Assembly: GCF_963678635.1 (NCBI RefSeq)
Contig: NC_087069.1
Span: 9,631,206-9,695,205 of the forward strand
Direction of reading: 5' to 3'
Source of the DNA: Symsagittifera roscoffensis
Taxonomy: Eukaryota; Xenacoelomorpha; Acoela; Convolutidae
Length of the DNA stretch: 64,000 bases
Position 1 is the first letter of the stretch, and every line of letters begins with the position of its first letter. Position numbers and translations under genes: made by a program. The notes beneath the pieces were generated by a model that ran no database searches, was not told the origin of the DNA, and saw nothing but the letters and a program-made list of their open reading frames with translations. Of this stretch, positions 45,317 through 56,994 are shown piece by piece.

Positions 45317-45709
45317 CAGGGGCGGATTTAGGGAAGGGGCGGGGGGGGGGGGGGCGGAGGCCTGCCGACCCAAAGGGTCCCCCCTTTGATACCTTTTCAG
45401 AAATCCATTTTTGGCCGACCGACCCTAAAATTTTTCTAAAGCTTTGAGGGGGAGCGCGCGCCAAAAAAACGCAATTTTTTTGTCAAAATTTTTCAAAAAG
45501 TGCCCAAAAACGGCTTTTTTCACTGTTTTTTTTTTCAAAAATTTGCCTGCGGCACAGAAAATTTAGCCAAAATGGGGGCAAAAAAGTGCTTTGGGAGAGC
45601 TCCAAAAATCAATTTGGTCGACCTAAAAAAAAAAAAGGTCGTCAAAATTTTCGAATTTTTTTTGAAAATCCGCCCCCCCCCCCTCGAGAAAATCCTAGAT
45701 CCGCCCCTG
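45317..45709. mobile_element. hAT-type MITE, 393-bp copy C with perfect target duplication
   Basis: Ends are CAGGGGCGGATTTAGG and, on the other strand, CAGGGGCGGATCTAGGATTT. The flanking 8-mers CAATGAAA at 45309-45316 and 45710-45717 are identical. Eight-base target duplications with short terminal inverted repeats starting CAG are characteristic of the hAT superfamily. The interior has no transposase; its right half (GGGAGAGCTCCAAAAATCAA, TTGCCTGCGGCACAG) matches copy A in reverse complement. Reading frames inside it are shadows. Confidence 0.9.
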
Positions 45710-45717
45710 CAATGAAA

Positions 45718-47827
45718 CTTTGTTTGAGGATTGCTGCTACGATTGTTTGAATAAACTCTTGACAATTCTCCTGCTTCAAAAATATGTACTGATTTTTCCT
45801 AGCAATTTTAATTACTTCAAATATAAATATCTTTTATGTGTTTTAAGTTCACATAAATTCAGACTTTTAGGTTTTAAGTTCTTATAACTAGTTATTAAAT
45901 CCTCACTTCAATAACTCTGTTAATTAAAACAACTCACTGGTCTTAAGATGTCAAAATAAAAAAATGTGGCTTCTGTTTTATTTTGAAAAAGTCAAAAAAA
46001 TGATTTCGCGGCTGAGAAACAACTGACGCGAAGCAAAATACAAGTTGACATGTGACAAAAGGTATTGTTTGAGAACACGTTTTTCTATCTCGAATAAGTC
46101 AAATAAAAAATGTCAATCAACGGGCTTGTATTGGTACATGTGAACAAAGGTATTATAAATAAGTGAGCGAAAACTGATCAAGTAATATAGGAATACAATA
46201 CCAATTCAGAATATGGGATAATAATCCCTCTCAAAGGTTTTTGTTTGCCAGGTCAAGCTTTCAAATATGCGCCGATATGTATAGTCAAAAATCCGTCCGT
46301 CCTTCCTACTTAGCTGATGGAAAAACACGATCAGGCGCTTAATGTCCTTTTTATAGAAAATGAAGCCGTTTGTTTGATGTCTTGATTAAAATATGGACAG
46401 TGATTTTGTTTCAAGATATTTTAAGCCATTGGTGCAGATCTAAATTTTTGTTCGCTTTTCAACGTTAAGACCATTTAAGGACCAGATATGCTTTAAAAAT
46501 TATGGTTCTCTCTAACATTTAAAAAGAGATATAGCTCTTTATTTCTTTTTTTTTGGTTGGGTTTTTGATAAATCTGATAAAACCAAAAATATTAATCGCT
46601 ACTCGCTTTTTTGGCTTTGAAAGCCTGTATCAAGAAAGATTACCTGATAACTAGGTTCTCAAAACGCAGCCATTGCGCGAATAGCATGGTTTTTGATTCA
46701 TGCATTTAAAAACATGTTATGTACTGGCAACATCTGAAAACATTATAAGTATGTACAACAGATGGCTTCAAATTTATTGTTTTCACAATCTAGCACTTTC
46801 GCGAACTCTAAAAAATGTCAGCTGAACGTCAAAGTCAGAAAAGTTACAGCAAAAAAAAGAAATTCCGCAAAAGACTACTTTCTTGGCAATTGCGGTTTTA
46901 AAAAGCTTTGAAAAGAAATGAATCAGCATTTTTGTTTCGATACTTTGTTGATGTACTGTTCCATGATTAGGCAAAAAAATCGTGTATTTTTTGAGGTGCA
47001 ACTTCAATAAACTTAAGCTTATGTTTGGTATTATTAATTATTAAGATCATTTATCTACGAGGGATAGGACTAACATACGAGCTGTACAGCTCATCACGGC
47101 GAACCGCTGTTGTGCCCCTGCTTAAGAACTACATGCAAATTTTTTGGTTATTTTTCTGGGCTGGGTAATGTTGCCGAACCCTCAAGCAACGAGCAGCGGT
47201 AACCAGCTCACTCAGCTGGAAAGAACTATGATGTAGACAGGGGTATTTGCGCAAATTGATGTATTTCGAAAACTAAGCCTTCAACTATTCAACTACAAGA
47301 TGAATTTTTTATTTTTTTCCTATTTTTTAATCCAACCGTCATATCTAAAATGAAATTTTTGTAGTATTTATATTTAAAATAATCTTTTTGAAATCTTGAT
47401 AAACAGAGCATTATAGCCTGCGGGTTAATCTTCATCATTTCAAAAGAACTCTTCTTGAAATTGAAAAAAAAACATTCTTTGTTTTTTTTAAACAAACGAC
47501 TAGTTTTATAGTTCTAGTTTTTGGAACAAAAAAACTGAAAAATTATAAATGCTTTTGTTTTTTTTAATTCAAATTTCTAACATGCCCAACTACATTTATC
47601 GTCTCCATGAATTGACTATAAAAGTATGCTTTCGATAAGTGAGTTTTTTTTTCTGGAATTAGGCCAAATTTCATTAATTTAGGCATATTGTTGGACAATT
47701 GAGCGCAATATACATAAATGGGACAACCTATTCCAAATTCTCTAATCATTCCAAAACGATTTGATTTTAGCTACTTGACCCCAATAGTTCCCTGCACCAA
47801 TCAAAACATAAAATAGATCAACTAACA
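45718..47827. other. No gene seen; one GC-richer patch
   Basis: AT-rich. At about 47075-47240 a less AT-rich patch contains the palindrome GAGCTGTACAGCTC and phrases GCGAACCGCTGTTGTGCCCC and GAGCAGCGGTAACCAGCTCA. It may be a small repeat, but I see no second copy here. Confidence 0.45.
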
Positions 47828-47880
47828 GTGGGGTCGGAACATCCGGGGCTTCCCCTGATATGAGCAGCATTATTCCGTGA
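47828..47880 (+). repeat. Hairpin-ended repeat, 3'-end fragment
   Basis: GGGGTCGGAACATCCGGGGC and TTCCCCTGATATGAGCAGCA match the conserved 3' end (GCAGTCGGAACATTCAGGGC, TTCGCCCTGATACGAGCAG). The GGGGCTTCCCC hairpin keeps its pairing although both arms have changed. The rest of the element is not clearly recognisable upstream. Confidence 0.6.
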
Positions 47881-47929
47881 AAGACTCACCCGAGTTGAAA
47901 CTTCAGCCGAACATTTTTGATAGAAAGGG

Positions 47930-48430
47930 ACTGAATGAGCCCAATTTTTATTACGATTGGTCCCCTGGTTATCAGGGAAAAAACGAACCCAAAAAGCGCT
48001 AAAATATGAGAACAAGATTTAGAAAAATGAGCTCGTTCATCCCTTTCCAAGGCAAATCAAGGACCAAATTTTGAGCTCATTCAGTCATTTTTGTACAAAA
48101 CAACTCTTCCTCGGGGGACTTGAACCGACTTATTGAATACCCAATACCTCAGTTTCACCTCTTTTAGACCAAAGTTTCGATTTACTATTTTTTTTGGTCT
48201 AATTACAGTAAAATAAGGAAAATGAGGGATTCCAATTTGTTAAAAATTGGACACTTACAACTCATTTTGTTTAAAAAAATTAGGCTCGTTCAGCCCATAT
48301 TTTGAAAATTGGGCCCATTTAATCCCAATCTGGAAAAATGAGGACCAAAAATTGGGCCTTATATGCCTAAAACTGGGCTCATTCAACTCTTTTTGCTATA
48401 AATTGGACTCATTCACATGGTTTTTTATGT
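47930..48430. repeat. Dispersed short-motif array around AAATTGGGCTCATTCA
   Basis: About eight related copies occur on either strand in 500 bp: TGAATGAGCCCAATTTTTA (about 47933), ATGAGCTCGTTCATCC, TTTTGAGCTCATTCAGTC, AATTAGGCTCGTTCAGCC, AATTGGGCCCATTTAATC, AAATTGGGCC, AACTGGGCTCATTCAACTC and AATTGGACTCATTCACATGG. Spacing is irregular (roughly 25-120 bp), so it is not a simple tandem satellite. Confidence 0.6.
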
Positions 48431-51400
48431 TAGTATTTTTCACCGCCTCAATTGAAAAAAGATGTCAAAATTGGAATACTTTTTGACCCGAGCTTAATAT
48501 AATACATGATATTTGATATTGGCTATCAAGTTAAACTTGCAACCAATTTTCAAACTTTTTAAAATGTAAATATATAAAGCTCTATCAGGTTATTCTCCAA
48601 TAAAATGAAAAATTAGATGCGAAGGAAAACCTTTCTAATTGTTTCTAGCTAAAAGTACAAATGATTCACGTATATTCTGGTCAACCCTTTTTGAACATAA
48701 ACTCGCTCATATATTTATTGATTTATGGTGTATTGATGACCGTAATGATAATTTCTGGAAGATTGGCAGGTATTGTCCGATATTTATTGCCCAAATTGAC
48801 CTACAAGGACACAGGTGATGATAAATCACGCATAAATTTGTGTGGGCTATTTTTATTCATGCCTCGGTTGTTTTGAGATTAGACGGGTGAAAATTAATGT
48901 ATCGAGTGGCCACTTCAAACTCAACGTAATTCCATCCACCTTTCTGTAGTTAGTTATAAATAATGAAGACTGTTTGTCATTACTTTTCTTGTCTTCCCAT
49001 TTTTCCTACTTTAAGCAAATTCTGAATATCACATTCAAAATATACCCAGAGGGTTTGGCGAAGACAGAACAATACTTGCGCTGATACATGAAAAGAGTAG
49101 CTTGGAGTGAAAGTAAATTTTCTGGTAGGAGAATTCGATATTTTTGCTAAGTTACAGCCGTAGGGCGTAATTGGGAGTTAAATACTTTATGATTTCTCAA
49201 AGGCGTTTCTTTAATGAACGGATTATGTTTTCATGCCTTGTTTGTGAGGAAAAGCGCGACTTTTTCCCGTGAGTCAAAGTTTATGAGTGAAAAACTTAAG
49301 TAAAAAAAATGCGGACTTTAAAAACGGGTACTTTCGTTAGACCGACACCAGAATAGTTAAAACAAGGACATTTTACCAGACACGATAAACCAGCTTGATT
49401 GACAGATGTAATGATTCCGTTTAGTTTTCAGCGAATTTTTGTTTGTTCTATTCTCTTCGTTTTCAAATTTTCCACTTATTTTAAGTTATCCCAATAAGAG
49501 TATTGCATTGTGTCCTGGTACAAGGCCGGTCGGGTAAAAGGTGGTTATGTTAGCATACCTAGCCCCGTTAAAAACATGCAAGCAGCAAACCAATGGTAAA
49601 GTGAAAATTTCTACAACTTTCAAATTGTTACTACAAAATTTCAAAGTTAGTAGCATCAGTTTTATAAATTGGAAGTAAGCTATTTATTGAAAACTCTTAT
49701 TAAGTATAAAATAATTGTACTGAACAAAATGCAAATCCCTATCGAAGTTGAACAAAAACTACTAAGACACTCCCTGAAGAAAGTGGTGCAAAAATTTTTC
49801 AGGGCAGATTAAATGCTCGACAGTTATTCCATCATGTAATCTTTTGAATAGGAAGTTTCCGAAATTTTTTTTTGCAAAACTATGCATTGATTTTGTCGAA
49901 CTTTTTCTCCGTTTTTTTTGTCTTGACATTTTCGCGCACTTCTAAATTTCACTTGTTAACTTTGATTGTAATAAAATTTCGTTCAAAAAAATTTAAGCAA
50001 TCAAAAAATCATTTTGATAAGAGAGCTTAAAAAGAGGGTTTAACAATTTGAAATTTTAAAATAATCTTTTTGAGTGGTAAAAAACCCAATGAAGCCAGAA
50101 AGATTTGAAAACAATTGGGGGAGCTCAGAATTTTTTCAAGAGTTTGCCCCTTTTTCGAGAAAACAATATATCTACGTCTTTTGTTCCAAATGAAAGCTGT
50201 GTATTATTGGGGTTATATTACAAAAACTGCCTTGTGTTTGCAAAAACAAGCCTTACAGGATTCTTGAGAAAAAGCAAATCTTTCGGAAGTTTGGCGAAAT
50301 TTGTATTCTCTATTTGGAATATCAATTCTTGTAAAAAAAATTGCAAGAATCATTGCAATCCGCTTTGTCAAAAAACTACTAGACTTACAATCATTATACA
50401 ATTTTTAGTACATTTCTTTCATGCCGTGTTTTCTCTATGACTAGCATTTTTTGATATTAGAGAGTTGTTCGACTAGCTTGAAAATAAACACAATAAAAAA
50501 ACATACGAAATAAGTTCAAAAGTCTGAGATTTTGTACTTAAATTCTAGTCCAACAAAACAAGGAGTTAAAACAGTTGTACGGTTTTATTTTAATTGTTTT
50601 TTTTTCATAAAATCCAAACAAAAAAACCATGGTTAAAAATTACCGAGCTTAGAAAAGTTAGCGAAATCTCGAAGAAAAAAAGTCTTCTGATAATTTGTCA
50701 TAAAATGAAAATTAGCTGTTTAGTAGTAATTTGATTGAAACATAAATTAGGGTACAAATATGTTTTAGTGAAGTTTTTATGAACAATCGTTTTTTACTTT
50801 TTTGCGTTTGTTTTTTTTGAAAAATTGTCGAGATAAGTGAGAGAAGTTCATCATGAAATTAGGTTCCTTTCTTGTTTTTTTTCTGTAAACACGTATAACT
50901 TTTCAGAAAGAAGAACATTATAAGCAATTATTATATTCAGAAAGAAGAACATCAAGCAACTCCAAGTTACATATTTTGATTTTTCTCCAATTTTTTAATG
51001 TAAAAAGTCATTTTGGGTATAAAGTGTAGACACAAACAGTTTTTTTTAATTTGCCACACAAAAATTCCTATCTAATTGTTAGAAAAATTTTTCAAAAACA
51101 TTTAATTTTTTTTTGAATTTTTTTTGAATTTGAATTTGAGCAGTTTCCTTCGGTATCGCCCTTGCTGCTGGAAAAACGATTCGGCCTTGACTCGTGGAAG
51201 AACTTGCCAAGACCCTGCTAGACACTCTCAGAAACTAAACAGCATTGCAAATTAAAAACGAACCTTGTAACAACTTGTCGAAAAATTAGTAAGAAGTCGT
51301 AATTTCATATAGAGTTTTTTTTTGCAAAAAGCATGCAAGTCTTGTGTTCCGAGACCACTGACGCGTTCAAAAAAATGTTTTTAGGAGCATATTAGATCCA

Positions 51401-52563
51401 GTAATGCTTGGTGTTCAGCAACTGGTTCAGCAAAACGCTTTTATACAGAACGAACGGGGTTTGCTACATCAAGTTTTTGTCAGAGTGCAAGCTCAGCTTG
51501 TTTCAATATTTTTCAGAACATATAAAAGCTTAATTTTTAATTATAACTGGTTGACCGATTTTTTGGTTCCTTCAGACCAAACCAAAAATGATCGAAAATT
51601 GATTTTAGAGATAAAATTTTGTCCAAAAAATTAGCAAATTACTAAGGAATCAGATCTAGTGACATTAAAAAAGAAAAACAAGAAATCCAATAAAAGCAAA
51701 ACGGTCAAATTCCACAGTTTCTAGCCATATATTCGAGTTAATTTAAGTTTCAAAAAACAAGTTTAAAGTTTCTTCGTTCTTGAAAAAAGTTGAAGTCATG
51801 TTGGTTTTGTAAGAGTTTTCGAAAAAGAGTCCACTCAAAGCTCAAATCCTGCAGTACTTTTTGACAAATCTTGTACATTTTTGATGCTGTTTTTGTTGAG
51901 TCTTTGCTACATGAAGCAACTGGTGAAATATTGAGCCGCGCCAATCAGACTAAAACATTGTGAAGTTACACTGCAATTCTGGAAAATATCAGTTTAAAAT
52001 GAAGTTTTTACGCGAAAGTCTAGTATGCAAAAGATACAATTTGCAACTTTTTCATGTAGTTAGCTTTTTTCATTGAGTTGTACTTTAAACCAAATTAGGA
52101 TCGTTTCTTCTCAAGCGGTTCAGGGAAGATTTTATTTTGGCTTTAAGTACCTCAGAAGTTTCAGCTAATCATTCCCGTTCTCATGCAAAGAGCACTTGTT
52201 AAATTGTTTCCTGGAAAACAAACACAACAATTGGCTGATTGCTTAAAGAACAAAAAGATTGAAAATGTTTTCACCAAATATGGAAAAAATAATTGATTTT
52301 CAAAACAAGCTCGAAATATGCAGAGGAATTGAATCATCCTTTAATATCCATTGCCACGCCACACTCGACTTCATATCTAAAACCTTTGTCTCTCTGACTT
52401 AAAAAAATCGTCTTCACATCTTTTTGTTGTTTTAACTGCATTCAAACATTTGTAAGTGAATTCTCAGACCATGAATCGAGTTTGGTGTGGTAATGTAAGA
52501 GACACGTCACTTTGAATGAAGTTTGCATCGATTTAAGTAGCTACTCTATGTACTTTTGATTAA
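48431..52563. other. No gene seen
   Basis: AT-rich. A 111-codon plus frame at 50105-50440 and others have no recognisable motif. A small direct duplication around CAGAAAGAAGAACAT occurs at about 50913-50954. Confidence 0.5.
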
Positions 52564-53094
52564 ACAAGACTGCTCGTATCAGGGCGAAGCCCTGAATGTT
52601 CCGACTGCCTATTAAGGTTTATGGAGCAGTAATAACATTGCAAAATTAAAAGTAATAAAACAAAATGAAATTTTTTTTTTAAATTTGAATTTTTTTAAAT
52701 AAAAATTATCCCCCCACACGCCATATAAAGTACAAAAGGATAAATTTCGCTACTTGTAACAAATCAATTATGGCAAATAAGCTTCGTTAAACCAATTTGG
52801 AACGATTTATAAGACGGATTAACTCTCCGCTTACGCGTTGATAGCGCGAAATATATCGCGCGTTAATTGTCCCAAATTGGCCAAAATGGCAATCTTTAAA
52901 CCCCCATAACTTTACAAAAAATGATCACAGGTGACATATCTTTTCAAATTTAAGCTCAGGAGAACAATACCTTTTGAATGATATAAAAAAAATTTCGTCA
53001 AAAATGACTAGTTAAAAAGTCGAAATTTGTCTGAAGAAAAAAAACCCACACCGAGCACAAATATTCCATTCCTTTCGTATCGAAAGTCGGAATA
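52564..53094 (-). repeat. Hairpin-ended repeat, full-length reference copy
   Basis: About 530 bp. One end reads AAGACTGCTCGTATCAGGGC then GAAGCCCTGAATGTTCCGAC, containing the perfect hairpin CAGGGCGAAGCCCTG. The other end reads CCTTTCGTATCGAAAGTCGG, containing CTTTCGTATCGAAAG. Both ends also carry GTCGGAA-type inverted heptamers. The middle holds CGCGAAATATATCGCGCG, another self-complementary stretch. Non-coding. Related full copies lie at 43209-43706 and 58762-59262. Class unknown; structured ends without long terminal inverted repeats would fit a Helitron/Helentron-like non-autonomous element, but the expected CTRR end is not evident. Confidence 0.8.
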
Positions 53095-55686
53095 ATAATA
53101 TGCTCAATCGATTCGGTTCAAATTTCATGAGGATAAAAACGTTTGCAACTTTTTCTGTATCAAAGCGCAATTCAGAAAAGTCAACAAGTTGTTTCTTGAT
53201 GATCGGATGTAAATGTAACTTTACTTTTTTATTTCGTCGAAAAATATTTTGATATTATCAATTTCTTTTCCGAAAATCGGCCTACGCAGTTTAAAATATG
53301 GTTTTTCGTTGAACATTTGCAGCTTGAAAAAGTACTATTTAATTTTTCTTTTTCTTTTTTCTAAGAGCAATCTTTTCCGTTTTTTTTTCTAGTGCAAACT
53401 ATGAAATTCAGTCAAAGATAAACAAGAAAAAAAAATAAAAACCAAAAATCAGTCAATTTGACTTTGAAACTTGATACACTGTTTTCAGAATTTAACCTAT
53501 TTTTAGTGTTTCTCAGTAAATTTTTTCACAGAAAAGATGAAATAACTTTACCCAATATGGGATTTTCTATTGAGAGATTTCAATTTTTCAATCAGCAATA
53601 TTTTAGGCAGTCAGTTTTTTGGGATTGAAGCAGAAGCGAAATCGAAAAATTATTTTTTTTTCTGTTTCACATCTGTATAAACGGAGTTAATTTCTTAAAT
53701 TGGAACTTTTTGCTCCTGCTCCAACACCGCCAGCGTTGAAGACGCCTCAAAATTACTGCCTTCATACTTTTGCCTGGTACGAGAAAACTTGTTTGTTTCA
53801 GATAAGACACCAAAACACAAGAGGACAGAAGACGTGAAAAAAAACAACAACTGACAGCTAAACTTTTATCTACGCTATCGCAGAAAAGTAATTATCTCTA
53901 CTCTTTTCACATTTGAATTCATTTAACAAGAAAACAGGTGTATCAAATCTATTTTTTTTGTTATAGATTGTCAATGCCAATGGAGAAATGGTAAGATATT
54001 ATAATTACTTGGTTTGTCCACTCAAAAAATGATCCAAAAGAATTCTGGCCTTGATGTTCAAAAGCGTGTAAGGTCTTGCCTTCAAATCAAACGTCCATTT
54101 CTAACAAAAACAGCTGAATTTGGTTTATATTTGAAACCGTTTTTTTTTGCTTCTGAGTAAAACTATTCTAATCTAATTGCTATTATCTACAGAGCATGAA
54201 GAATTTTTTTCCCTTTTCACTTATTCTGACAATTTTTTTTTGTAAGAAATTTAGAATAATGCTGGGTGAAGGTTTTCAAAATCTAATTCGCGTGATTTAA
54301 ACCCAAAAAGTTAATTGCCTCAGAATCTGATACATGTTTTGGGACATATCGAATGACTTTTGAGGAATCGTATGGATTTTAATTTCCGTTGAACCTAATT
54401 CCATGTTCATTCAGCATTGATAAAATTAGTTCTGATCAGTTTTTTCTCACAGTCTGACTTTCTGACATTGTTTTCTCAAAGATACTAAATTAAAATTTAT
54501 CTTCTGGCAAGAACAGACAATTTGAGGGTAAGTTTGACTCGGTTTGAAAAATGTTGTGAAATTATTTACCCGAAATGCGGGCTGCGTGATACGTTTTCAA
54601 ATTTCCTTGATTCGACCGTCCCCCAAGGGATATAAAAGTACTATTACCTTGGATTAATTCTTCGGTTTTTCTCAAGCAATTATCTTAACAATGACTGTCG
54701 GGTACCAACGTATTCTCATGTTGAATGATTAAATTATTCCAAAAAATTGTTTCAAATTTTTTTTTCTGTAACGAGAATCAACGGCGTGTAACCTTTGGAA
54801 AAAAGTTCGGCCTTTATTTTTTCACCATAATCATTTTTTTTTCTATTTCGGAAAAAATTGAGTCTTTGTACAAAATATCTAATAATGGAATCTAATTTTA
54901 TTTACAAAAATGTTTATTTTGTCATCAATAAAAATGTTTATCTTTTCTGACAAATGTCTGTTTTTCTTAACGCTGTTTTTTGGACCAAAACTTTCTAGAA
55001 AGAGTAATCACAATTTTAGATTCAGATCTTCTGAAAGAGAAAATTTAATCCGAAACTTGAAGAGACGTTTTGAAAAAAATTCTAATAAAACGAAAATTCT
55101 AAAATTTCAAAAACTATTTACAATAAGCTTTTCTCAATAAACGTTTTTCGTGATAAAAATGCTTTAATCATAATATCCAGATATGCTTGTACAATCTTCT
55201 AATTTAGTTTTTTTTTCAGCCATTTTAAGCAAATGAAAGCAGTTGATAAACTTAAGAACTTTAAGCTATTTGATGATTAACCAAAATGAGTTTTTTACCG
55301 CCAATCTAATCAATGCCAACCCACGCCAGCTTGTCAGAAACTACTCAAGAAGCTTTAGCTTGAATTTAGGAAAACTATTGATAATTTATAGAGCTGACAA
55401 TAAATATTATCAATCGGCCAAAAACCCTCGGATTATATTTCTCAAAGCATGAGAAGATTTGAATACATATACAATTATCTGGCCAAAAAGAAGAGCGTGT
55501 TGCTAAGCATGTAACACATAATGATCCTGCAATCATTAATAAGTGCAAAAAGCTCAAAAAACAAAACCGAAAAAACTGTTTTACTTCTTTTTTATTTATT
55601 TTTTCCCAAAATGATCTTTTTTGATTTATCTAAGATTTTTTTTGTTGTCGACCACTTTAGAAAAGACACTGGAATTCCCTGTTGAA
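53095..55686. other. No gene seen
   Basis: AT-rich, short frames only, no recognisable repeats. Confidence 0.5.
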
Positions 55687-55964
55687 TTATCTGATGGTCA
55701 TCCGTACCATGGCCTTAAGTGATTTTGTTTTCTTTGACGTTGGATCTCTGCGCAGATCAATTTTTTGGACGCGCACCTTCTCTCCCAGCGTTGATCGGTT
55801 TCTCTCATGGATTCTCTCCTTCACATAACTTGAAACTCTTTCTCCCTCTGATAGATGCGGTTGTATCGACTTTATTTCAAAATAACTACATGATCCAAGG
55901 TCTTCCCTGATGAGGTCACATTCCTCTTCGGACGAATGTGACCTCATCAGGGACCTCATTTATA
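55687..55964 (-). other. Open minus-strand stretch downstream of the gag fossil
   Basis: A 90-codon minus-strand frame (55959-55687) runs through the hairpin and continues with charged, protein-like sequence such as HLSEGERVSSYVKERIHE. It may be the linker after a gypsy gag zinc knuckle, but I see no protease motif and cannot confirm it. Confidence 0.3.
55904..55953. other. Perfect 20-bp inverted repeat with 10-nt loop
   Basis: Left arm 55904-55923 (TCCCTGATGAGGTCACATTC) pairs without mismatch with right arm 55934-55953. The loop is CTCTTCGGAC. It lies about 15 bp beyond the degenerate zinc knuckle of the gag fossil. Such a long perfect hairpin amid heavily mutated sequence looks recent, perhaps a templated repair event. 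Confidence 0.95.
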
Positions 55965-56994
55965 AAAAATTATTAGGTTTCCCGCAGTTTTTGCAGGTTT
56001 TCCCCATCGCTGGTTATGATTTCAATTTCCCTTGGTCAATTGCACGTGTCCATATCTATTGCCGGATTTTGTTTGTCCACTGGAAGTACTGGATCTATTT
56101 TTGTTCTTTCGCCTGTTAATTCCCCTCTTCAAAGGTTGTTTCCTCGTACTTCCTTTCGAAGTTCGTACTGCCATTATTGGCTCTTGCCTGGTTTTCAATC
56201 CTGAATAATAACTAGTATTCGTCCCTATTTGTGATCAATTTGCTATGTTCGAATTTTATGGCCCTCTTGAGTACTTCATCGGGGTCAAATGTTTCGAAAG
56301 TAAGAGTATCTTGTTATGTCGTATTTTTCATCTTAGATTTAAACAAATCTCGCAAGGTTTCATTTCCTACGGTTTCTAACTCCCATATTGCTGCTTGAGC
56401 AGTTACTGCCAAGTGAAATGCCTCTAAAGTTTCTCCTGGTTCCTGCATCCTGCATTCTCGTGAAGAGTTTGTATCTTTCGTACGTTACGCATCTAACCTT
56501 CTGGAATGAAATCGATGCTAGTTCAAGGATTTCCTGGAATGACATTTTGGATATTTTGGCATGGGGTTCTTCTGTAAGAATATTTTCTCCCCTTCCGTTC
56601 CTAATGAGAGGAATAATATGGCTAAAAGCTTCTTTTGTACTTCGTGATGGTAAACGTTGTGGCCAACCCTTGGCCCACAAGTTCTTCTTTTTCCGTTCTC
56701 CAGAATAAGTCGGTCTCGTGCTAATTTATCCCTGAGGTTTCAGGCTGATCTCGCAGTTTCATCTTCTCCATCTTGTGGTGTTTATGGTCTCTTTCGTGGT
56801 TCTTCCAGTATGTCTTTGGGGTCCTCTAGAATAATTTCTGGGTTGACATTTTCTTTAACCGTGACTGCCAATAGGAATTGCTCTAATCAGATTTTAAATT
56901 GCCACGGTGGGTCCAAATTCGCTATAGCCCAACATACTGGTATTCCCATATCAGTGCGATTGTCTTGAGCTGAGAATCCTGCTGGCTGCGCCAT
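55965..56994 (-). pseudogene. Gypsy-type gag fossil
   Basis: The minus strand starts at an ATG (56994-56992) and reads MAQPAGFSAQDNRTDMGIPV, then WAIANLDPPWQF, an in-frame stop, LEQFLLAVTVKENVNPEI, and later YERYKLFTRMQ. After a frame change it reads GETLEAFHLAVTAQAAIWE and NETLRDLFKSK. The ERYxFxxRxQ...GE-(S/T)-LExFHxAL pattern is characteristic of Ty3/gypsy gag capsid. The frame change is explained by a 7-bp tandem duplication (TCCTGCA twice, 56441-56454). Further stops follow. Near the end CKNCGKPNNF (55995 down to about 55966) is a CCHC knuckle with Asn at the His position. No protease or polymerase follows. Confidence 0.7.

Noticed and set aside
45264-45765. Short frames on both strands rich in Pro or Gly
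   Set aside because: Translations of the poly-G/poly-C tracts of the hAT miniature element.
47075-47240. tRNA or structured RNA at the GC-richer patch with GAGCTGTACAGCTC
   Set aside because: No A/B boxes or closed cloverleaf; only a short palindrome.
52564-53094. Classical MITE with terminal inverted repeats for the hairpin-ended family
   Set aside because: The two ends are not long inverted copies of each other; only a heptamer matches, and no target duplication is consistent among copies.
56388-56968. Plus-strand frames of 103-106 codons
   Set aside because: They are antisense shadows of the minus-strand gag fossil, which has recognisable capsid motifs.
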